From the NCBI GenBank assembly GCA_022838965.1, contig JALHDK010000132.1:1-5835 (forward strand): DNA of 5,835 bases, in the 5' to 3' direction. The position numbers and the translations under genes were made by a program. Positions 1 through 4,448 of the stretch are shown here, in pieces. Below the pieces are notes generated by a model. The model was not told the DNA's origin. It saw only the letters and a program-made list of their open reading frames with translations, and made no database searches. This stretch comes from Actinomycetales bacterium (GTDB lineage: Bacteria; Actinomycetota; Actinomycetes; Actinomycetales; Actinomycetaceae). Every line of letters starts with the position of its first letter. Position 1 is the stretch's first letter.

Positions 1-221
1 ATCTCCACCAGCTCCTGCATGTTGCCGGAGGACTCACCCTTCTTCCACAGCTGCTGCCGCGACCGCGACCAGTAGTGCACCCTGCCCGTCTCGAGGGTCA
101 GCCGGAACGCCTCCTCGTTCATGGACGCCACCATCAACACGTCACCGGTCGCCTCGTCGACGGCGATGGCGGTGATCAGGCCGCCCGCCTTGGTGAAGTC
201 GGGGTGGAAACGCGGGTGCAT
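1..221 (-). CDS. hisI: Phosphoribosyl-AMP cyclohydrolase HisI, 5' part (C-terminus beyond left edge)
   Basis: HisI is a cytoplasmic enzyme of histidine biosynthesis. It hydrolyses the purine ring of phosphoribosyl-AMP to give ProFAR. Seventy-three complete codons are visible from an ATG at 219-221. The translation has the family's N-terminal signature: L-I-T-A-I-A-V-D (residues 15-22), the T-G-D-V-L-M strand (25-30), M-N-E-E-A (34-38), [11 protein letters not shown] (45-55) and [10 protein letters not shown] (58-67). The metal-binding Asp/Cys residues lie in the missing C-terminal part, so activity cannot be judged. The start is supported by GGAGGA nine bases upstream. The frame is open with no lesion. 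It is transcribed away from the kinase gene at 516. Other his or trp genes probably follow to the left, but none is visible. The family assignment is firm. Confidence 0.95.
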   Translation of the reverse strand, partial: MHPRFHPDFTKAGGLITAIAVDEATGDVLMVASMNEEAFRLTLETGRVHYWSRSRQQLWKKGESSGNMQELVE

Positions 222-230
222 GGGTGGTGG

Positions 231-236
231 TCCTCC
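231..236 (-). promoter_or_regulatory. Ribosome binding site of hisI
   Basis: Read on the minus strand this is GGAGGA, a strong Shine-Dalgarno match, with nine bases to the ATG at 219-221. It fixes the hisI start, since no other in-frame start nearby has a comparable site. Confidence 0.8.
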
Positions 237-277
237 GGGCCGGTGGTGGGGGGCACGCCGGGTGGCGTGGCGACGCG

Positions 278-300
278 AACGTACCACGGCCGCCCGTTCC
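278..300 (-). promoter_or_regulatory. Possible hisI promoter (weak)
   Basis: On the minus strand TACGTT (278-283) fits a TANNNT -10 box in an otherwise GC-rich stretch. It would start transcription about 50 bases before the hisI ATG. No good TTGACA-like -35 lies 16-18 bases upstream. Another reading is an ECF-type promoter, GGAAC (296-300) followed by CGTT (278-281), but the 14-base spacing is shorter than usual for such promoters. The inverted repeat at 299-349 lies directly upstream, where an operator could act. The call is tentative. Confidence 0.2.
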
Positions 301-349
301 GCCGTCGTCGGCGTTCACGGCGACGGCGACCCGCGCCCGACGACGGCGG
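299..349. repeat. Perfect 13-bp inverted repeat in the divergent intergenic region
   Basis: The left arm CCGCCGTCGTCGG (299-311) is matched exactly by its reverse complement CCGACGACGGCGG (337-349), with 25 bases between. It sits midway between divergent hisI and the PfkB-family kinase gene. It could be a DNA operator dyad or an RNA stem-loop. No T-run follows on either strand, so it does not look like an intrinsic terminator. The surrounding bases are rich in CGACGG-like triplets (around 319-330), which raises the chance of accidental symmetry. Confidence 0.5.
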
Positions 350-466
350 TGGCGTGAGCGCCCCCACGGCCGGGCCGGGTGGGCGGTGGTCCCTCGCGCG
401 TTGAGCCTCGCCGGGCCGGGACTCGCCGGGGGAAACCACCCCATGGGACCGGATCCCTCTGAACAA

Positions 467-501
467 TGGGTCTGGTAGCCGGGCAGTCGCCTGCCGACCC
501 A
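467..501 (+). promoter_or_regulatory. Hairpin immediately upstream of the kinase ribosome binding site
   Basis: TGGGTC (467-472) pairs with GACCCA (496-501), and GGCAG (482-486) pairs with CTGCC (491-495) around the loop TCGC. The right arm is continuous over 11 bases. The left arm carries a nine-base bulge (473-481). The stem ends three bases before the AGGAG at 505-509, so as RNA it could affect ribosome access; as DNA it could be a repressor site. It matches no riboswitch class I can name. The pairing is seen directly, the regulatory role is inferred. Confidence 0.4.
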
Positions 502-504
502 CAC

Positions 505-509
505 AGGAG
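505..509 (+). promoter_or_regulatory. Ribosome binding site of the PfkB-family kinase
   Basis: AGGAG lies six bases before the ATG at 516-518 and fixes that start. It abuts the hairpin at 467-501. Confidence 0.8.
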
Positions 510-515
510 TGAGTC

Positions 516-1472
516 ATGAGAGTCGTCGTGGTTGGCATCGCCAATCTTGAGACCTCGCTCCCGGTGGACCACTTCCCGGTGGAGTACTCCGCCCAGCGCT
601 ATCTGACGGGCAGAATCCGGCACTCGGTGGGTGGTGTCGGTTTCAACGTGGCCCGCGCCCTGAGCGCCTTGGGCCACGTGGTCGCGGTGGCGAGTCCGCT
701 GGGCGAGGATTACCCGGCTGCCATGATCGACGCCGAGGCCTACCGCTTCAACCTCTCCACGCACCTGTGCCGGCGCGAGCTGCGGCGCACACCCCGATCG
801 GTGGTGCTGTACGACCAGACCGGGCGCCGGCAGGTCAACACGGACCTCACCGATGCGAGCGAGTTCGTCTTCGCGCCCGCGGACCTCGAGCCGGACCTGT
901 ACCGCGCCAAACTCGTCGTGCTCGGCAACGTCGACATGGCCCGCCCGCTGATCGAGCCGCTCCAGCGCCGCGGGAGACGGTTCGCCGTCGACCTGCAGGA
1001 CGTCCAGGGTCCCGACAATCCGTACGACCAGCAGTTCCTCGCCGCCACCTACCTCAACATGTCGAACGAGATGGTGCGGGGATACGAGAGGGACGTGCTG
1101 CTGGCCCTGCGGGAGCGATCGGACGCGGACGTGCTCTCCATGACCCTCGCCGCCGACGGAGCTCTGGTCCTCACCTCCTCGATGGCGGAGCCGGCGCATG
1201 TGGCCGCGCCGAAGGTCCGGGCGATCAACTCGGTGGGGGCGGGAGACGCGTACTGGGCCGTGTTCCTGCACCACCTGCTCAAGGAGAAGGCGGATCCGGT
1301 CATGGCGGCGCGGCGCGGGTGCGAGGCGGCGTCACGGCTGGTCGCCACGCCCCCGACGCACGGGGGAACCACGGTGGACGAACTCCGGCTGGTCCTCGGC
1401 GCTCCGCCCCTCGAGGTGCCGAGCACCCGGACGCCCGAAGTGGCCTGGAGCGTGTACTCGCCGGAGTGGTGA
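516..1472 (+). CDS. PfkB/ribokinase-family carbohydrate (or nucleoside) kinase
   Basis: This is a 318-residue soluble protein of the PfkB fold, close to the family's usual length, which transfers phosphate from ATP to a hydroxyl of a sugar or nucleoside. The N-terminal strand V-V-V-V-G-I-A-N (3-10) is followed by the glycine-rich substrate motif S-V-G-G-V-G-F-N-V-A (37-46) and A-L-G (51-53). The C-terminal signature N-S-V-G-A-G-D-A-Y-W-A (238-248) holds the GAGD anion hole, with Asp244 as the expected catalytic base. The usual NxxE motif is not clean: N-M-S-N-E-M (181-186) stands near its place. In T-L-A-A-D-G (210-215) an Ala replaces the usual Gly of T-x-G. A tail of about 24 residues follows the domain. 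ATG with AGGAG at six bases sets the start. It is monocistronic here, divergent from hisI and convergent with the DsbA-like gene. The substrate cannot be told from sequence. Family confidence is high. Confidence 0.9.
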   Translation: MRVVVVGIANLETSLPVDHFPVEYSAQRYLTGRIRHSVGGVGFNVARALSALGHVVAVASPLGEDYPAAMIDAEAYRFNLSTHLCRRELRRTPRSVVLYDQTGRRQVNTDLTDASEFVFAPADLEPDLYRAKLVVLGNVDMARPLIEPLQRRGRRFAVDLQDVQGPDNPYDQQFLAATYLNMSNEMVRGYERDVLLALRERSDADVLSMTLAADGALVLTSSMAEPAHVAAPKVRAINSVGAGDAYWAVFLHHLLKEKADPVMAARRGCEAASRLVATPPTHGGTTVDELRLVLGAPPLEVPSTRTPEVAWSVYSPEW

Positions 1473-1478
1473 GAACCG

Positions 1479-1494
1479 GGGCGCTCAGCTGCCC
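1479..1494. terminator. Weak stem-loop between convergent genes
   Basis: GGGC (1479-1482) pairs with GCCC (1491-1494). On the minus strand an inner GC/GC pair with a bulged A and the loop TGA extends it. It spans the stop codon of the DsbA-like gene and follows the kinase stop by six bases. Only GTCTT follows on the plus strand, so it is a poor intrinsic terminator. It is listed because no better candidate exists in the 12-nt gap. Confidence 0.2.
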
Positions 1495-2363
1495 GTCTTG
1501 GCGAGTTCCGCCGCGATCACGTCACGGAAGGTCTGCAACGGCTGGGCACCCTGGATGCACTGCTCGTTCACGAGGAACTGCGGTGTGGACGCCTGGCCGA
1601 GCAGCGCGAGGCTCGCCTCGTACTCCGCCTGGACCGCGGCGCGCAGCTCGGCGCTGCCGAGATCGGCGGTGAAGCGGTCCAGATCGGGCACCCCCACCCG
1701 TTCCGCCAGGGCGGTGAGGGCGGGCGCGGTGAAGTCCTGGTTCCCCTCCACGAACTGGTAGGAGAAGACGGCCTCGTTGTACTCCCAGAAGCGGCCCTGC
1801 GCCCCGGCTGCCCGGGCAGCGACCGCGAGATCGATCGACTCGTTCTGGAACACCGGGAAGTCCCGCCACTCCATGCGCAGAGTGCCGTCCTCCACCAGGT
1901 CCTGCAGCTCCGGCTTGGTCTCGAGCGTGAACCGTGCGCAGTAGCTGCACCGGTAGTCCGCGTACTCGATGAGCACCACGGGCGCATCCACGTCGCCCTT
2001 CGCGAGCGGGTCATCCGGGTCGCGGCGCTGCTGGGCGAGCATCAGCTCCACCACCTGCTGGCGTTCCTCCTCGGTGAGCGTCGGACTTGCTGTCGCCGTC
2101 GGGGTTGCCACCGCGGTGCCGGTGGCGGCCCCGGTGGATCCGGAGCCCGCACCCCCGCCGTTCCGGCTGATGAGCAGGCCCACCACGATCCCGAGCAGCA
2201 CGAGGACCAGTGCCCCGAGGATGATCACCAGCGGTTGCCGTGCGGGAGGACGGGGCGCGGGCCCGGTGTGCGCCTCGTGGTCCGACTCGGTGGACGGGCT
2301 CGGCGGCGCCGACCGGATCGGGACGCCCGGAAGCTCCATCGGGGTCTGCGGGGAGTCGCTCAC
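1485..2363 (-). CDS. Membrane-anchored DsbA-like thioredoxin-domain protein
   Basis: This 292-residue protein has a proline-rich cytoplasmic N-terminus (1-44), one membrane helix (about 45-66, V-I-I-L-G-A-L-V-L-V-L-L) and a Gly/Ser/Thr/Ala linker (68-95). An extracytoplasmic DsbA/thioredoxin_4-type domain follows (about 115-290). The active site is Y-R-C-S-Y-C (137-142), a CxxC motif with Cys139 and Cys142. The cis-Pro loop is T-P-Q-F-L-V-N (260-266), followed by G-A-Q-P (272-275), typical of the family. Such proteins oxidise, reduce or isomerise disulfides in exported proteins; the direction cannot be read here. Cys269, just after the cis-Pro loop, is an extra cysteine. The GTG start (2361-2363) is chosen for AAGGAG five bases upstream; a longer frame to 2483 would overlap the CopC gene. 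An ATG at codon 9 lacks such a site. It is the last gene of the minus-strand run, 46 nt after copC. Confidence 0.9.
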   Translation of the reverse strand: MSDSPQTPMELPGVPIRSAPPSPSTESDHEAHTGPAPRPPARQPLVIILGALVLVLLGIVVGLLISRNGGGAGSGSTGAATGTAVATPTATASPTLTEEERQQVVELMLAQQRRDPDDPLAKGDVDAPVVLIEYADYRCSYCARFTLETKPELQDLVEDGTLRMEWRDFPVFQNESIDLAVAARAAGAQGRFWEYNEAVFSYQFVEGNQDFTAPALTALAERVGVPDLDRFTADLGSAELRAAVQAEYEASLALLGQASTPQFLVNEQCIQGAQPLQTFRDVIAAELAKTGS

Positions 2364-2368
2364 TCCAG

Positions 2369-2374
2369 CTCCTT
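2369..2374 (-). promoter_or_regulatory. Ribosome binding site of the DsbA-like gene
   Basis: AAGGAG on the minus strand, five bases before the GTG at 2361-2363. It decides between this GTG, the ATG at codon 9 and an upstream extension to 2483. Confidence 0.75.
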
Positions 2375-2409
2375 CTCTCGAGGGGCGGCGCACCCGCACC
2401 CCGGTCCGT

Positions 2410-3051
2410 TCATTGTCCGCGAAGATCGCCCCGCCGCGCACGTTGCAGGACGGCGACCGCCACGGCCGCGGCGCCGAGAGCACCGACGCCGATGGCGATC
2501 CGGGCCGCGGCCGGGAGGTCCGACAGGACCCCGCCCCCGGCCGGCTCTCCGGTGCGGCTGGGACTGGCGGCCACGACGCCGTCGGCCGGCTGCCCGGTCA
2601 CGCCGGCCGCGTCACCGTCCCCGGCCGTCGGGCCAGCCGCGGGCCTCCCCGTGGCGAGGGTGAACGGCATGGAGCCCTCGATGCGGTGGCCGTCCGAGGA
2701 CACCACGGACCAGTTGATCCGGTAGTCCCCGTCGGGCAGCTCGGGGAAGGGCGCCGTCGCAACCCTGCCCTGCACGGCGGGCGTCGCGCGGTAGACGGTG
2801 GCCCCGGAGGCGTCACGCAGCAGGAGTGCCGGCGCCGCGGGGATGAGCTCGTTGGAGAACTCCAGCATGATCGTGGCCGGCAGGGCGGTGAGGGTCTCGC
2901 CCTCGCCGGGGACGGAGCTGATCAGCTGGTCGTGGCCATGCGCGGGCGCCGCGCCCAGCCATGCAGCCAGCAGCGCGGCAACCATGAGCAGTGCCGCGCG
3001 GAGCGGCGCACTGCCCGGGAGGCGGCGCGCCCGGCTCGCGGAAACGATCAC
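2410..3051 (-). CDS. CopC-family copper-binding protein with C-terminal membrane anchor
   Basis: This 213-residue exported protein begins with a signal peptide: basic residues at 8-10, then a hydrophobic core at about 19-35. The likely cut is after A-H-G (37-39), leaving His40 as the mature N-terminus (H-D-Q-L-I-S-S-V-P). The CopC beta-sandwich runs to about residue 132 and includes L-P-A-T-I-M-L-E-F-S-N (57-67) and S-S-D-G-H-R-I-E-G (118-126). In characterised CopC proteins Cu(II) is held by the N-terminal His plus an Asp and a His of a DxH motif. Here His40, Asp120 and His122 are all present. A Gly/Pro/Ala/Ser stalk (135-178) leads to a membrane helix (about 182-202) and a short basic tail. 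The GTG start is the first after an in-frame TAG; its Shine-Dalgarno is poor (GGTGG directly adjacent), so coupling to the upstream gene, 17 nt away, is likely. No CopD or YcnI gene is visible. Confidence 0.88.
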   Translation of the reverse strand: MIVSASRARRLPGSAPLRAALLMVAALLAAWLGAAPAHGHDQLISSVPGEGETLTALPATIMLEFSNELIPAAPALLLRDASGATVYRATPAVQGRVATAPFPELPDGDYRINWSVVSSDGHRIEGSMPFTLATGRPAAGPTAGDGDAAGVTGQPADGVVAASPSRTGEPAGGGVLSDLPAAARIAIGVGALGAAAVAVAVLQRARRGDLRGQ

Positions 3052-3068
3052 TCCACCACTCTAGAGGC

Positions 3069-4448
3069 TCACCCCGACACCCTCGCCGCCACGCTGAATC
3101 CTCCGGTCTCCAGCACCAGCTCGAACGGCACGCCGTGGCGGTCACGGGCCCACTCCGCGGCATCGGCGGGCGGCCCCGCCGGCCCCCAGGTCCAGGCGTA
3201 CTCGTCCAGCACCACGAACTCGGGAACCGGGTTGTCGTTGCCGACCCAGTACACCGTCGTCGTGGGCACCAGGTAGGCGAGCAGCGTCAGGTCCGCCTCC
3301 ACGGTGGCCCCGCGGGGGATCGCCGCGATCACCTCCCGGGCCGGCTCCCAGCGCCACGTCCGGTCGTACGACGTCGGCCGCAGCAGCGTCGCCAGCGGGA
3401 GCTGCGAGCCGAGGACCAGCGTGACGCCGACGGCGGCCCCCAGCGTGGCGGCGCGCCACCGGCGCGTGGCGGGGGCGGCGTCGAGGAGGGCGGCCGCGGC
3501 GATCGGCATCAGGACGGCGCTGTAGTGCCACCGCCACCCCCAGTAGTAGGGCACGTCGCCGGCGAAACGCCACGCGAGCGTGGGCAGCATCAGGAGCATC
3601 ACCGGGGAGCGCAGTCCCACCACGCCCGCCGTGGCCGCCAGCATGAGGACCGTCCCCCACTTCTCCAGCGGCGTGAAGAAGGAGGCCAGGCCGGTGAGGC
3701 GGTTGGTGTAGTCGTACTGGTCGGCGGGGTTCAGGGCGGGCAGGATCACCCCGATGGCGAGCGCCGACCACACCACGCCCCACGCCGCGAGCGCGGCCCC
3801 GATCCGCCACTCCGGCGACCGCCAGCCGCGGCCGGGTTCGGCGGCGCGCGGGCGGGCGCGCCACACCAGCAGCAGGCCCAGGGCGGCGACCGTGAGTCCG
3901 AGATCCTCCTTCACGAACACCAGCGGTGCCGCCCAGAGGGCGGTTGCCAGGGCGTGGCCGCGCAGGTGGGCGGCCAGCGCGAACGCGAGCAGCGGCACCG
4001 CGAGGGCGATCTCGTGGAACTGCGCCGCGACGGCGGACTGCAGGCCCCAGCCCAGCCCGAACGCGAGCCCGAACACCGTCCCGTACCCGGCTCCGTGACG
4101 CTCGGTGGCGAGCCTGGTGAGCGGCCACGCCGCCACCCCGAACAGCAGGGCCTGCAGCCAGAGCAGCGCCAGGGGAGACGGCCACGCCGCCCAGAGGGGG
4201 CCGAGCACCACGAGGAGGGGATGGAAGTGGTCCCCGAGCAGGTTGAAGCCGTCCCCCTTGATCGGCACGATCGGGGGTCCGCCCGCGGCGTAGGCCTTCG
4301 CGAGCTGGGAGAAGATGCCCAGGTCCCAGGATGGCACCGCCAGGGCGGTCCACTGCAGCCACGCGAACAGCCCGTACACGAGGGCCACTGCCGCGGAGAC
4401 GGCTGCGGCGACGACGACGTCGACCCTCGCCGGGGGCTCAGAGGTCAT
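3069..4448 (-). CDS. DUF2079 family integral membrane protein (putative GT-C-like transferase)
   Basis: This 459-residue multi-pass membrane protein matches the DUF2079 family. Family marks are W-D-L-G-I-F-S-Q (41-48) after the first helix (about 12-30), G-D-H-F-H-P (72-77), F-H-E-I-A-L (144-149), V-K-E-D-L-G-L (179-185) and H-Y-S-A-V-L-M-P (308-315). Further helices lie at about 92-112, 122-140, 146-162, 168-196, 216-238, 264-290, 308-324 and 333-352. The last 90 residues or so form a soluble extracytoplasmic domain (V-I-A-A-I-P-R-G-A-T-V, 373-383; E-F-V-V-L-D-E-Y, 410-417). DUF2079 proteins resemble GT-C glycosyltransferases; Asp42 in the first outer loop is where their catalytic acid usually lies. 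No substrate is established. The ATG lies inside the flippase-like gene (11-nt overlap) and has only a weak AGAAG upstream, which suggests translational coupling. Family call firm, activity inferred. Confidence 0.88.
   Translation of the reverse strand: MTSEPPARVDVVVAAAVSAAVALVYGLFAWLQWTALAVPSWDLGIFSQLAKAYAAGGPPIVPIKGDGFNLLGDHFHPLLVVLGPLWAAWPSPLALLWLQALLFGVAAWPLTRLATERHGAGYGTVFGLAFGLGWGLQSAVAAQFHEIALAVPLLAFALAAHLRGHALATALWAAPLVFVKEDLGLTVAALGLLLVWRARPRAAEPGRGWRSPEWRIGAALAAWGVVWSALAIGVILPALNPADQYDYTNRLTGLASFFTPLEKWGTVLMLAATAGVVGLRSPVMLLMLPTLAWRFAGDVPYYWGWRWHYSAVLMPIAAAALLDAAPATRRWRAATLGAAVGVTLVLGSQLPLATLLRPTSYDRTWRWEPAREVIAAIPRGATVEADLTLLAYLVPTTTVYWVGNDNPVPEFVVLDEYAWTWGPAGPPADAAEWARDRHGVPFELVLETGGFSVAARVSG

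Larger units (their letters stand above)
222..515. other. Divergent intergenic region, hisI / PfkB-family kinase
   Basis: No coding region is supported here. Short open frames on both strands continue into, or lie across, hisI or the kinase gene and look like GC-driven shadows. The stretch holds the hisI ribosome binding site, the 13-bp inverted repeat, and three copies of CCGGGCCGG (235-243, 371-379 region and 412-420 region, to within a base). In the last 90 bases before the kinase start come several small stems: GGGG/CCCC (about 429-442), GGGA/TCCC (445-457) and the larger hairpin at 467-501. Both promoters must lie here, but neither is clear. Confidence 0.6.

Noticed and set aside
462..467. 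AACAAT as a -10 box for the kinase gene
   Set aside because: Only four of six bases match, there is no -35 at the right distance, and transcription from it would start inside the 467-501 hairpin.
142..504. Minus-strand open frame in the divergent region as an additional small gene
   Set aside because: It runs out of frame into hisI, its product is Arg/Pro-rich without pattern, and no ribosome binding site was found.
315..1274. A 319-codon minus-strand open frame opposite the PfkB-family kinase
   Set aside because: No recognisable motifs; the plus-strand frame has clear PfkB signatures and a good ribosome binding site.
2364..2483. N-terminal extension of the DsbA-like protein by 40 residues
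   Set aside because: It would overlap the end of the CopC gene, has no family pattern, and the GTG at 2361-2363 has AAGGAG at ideal spacing.
1969..3276. A 435-codon plus-strand open frame opposite the DsbA-like and CopC genes
   Set aside because: Low-complexity product that crosses three well-supported minus-strand genes; a GC shadow.
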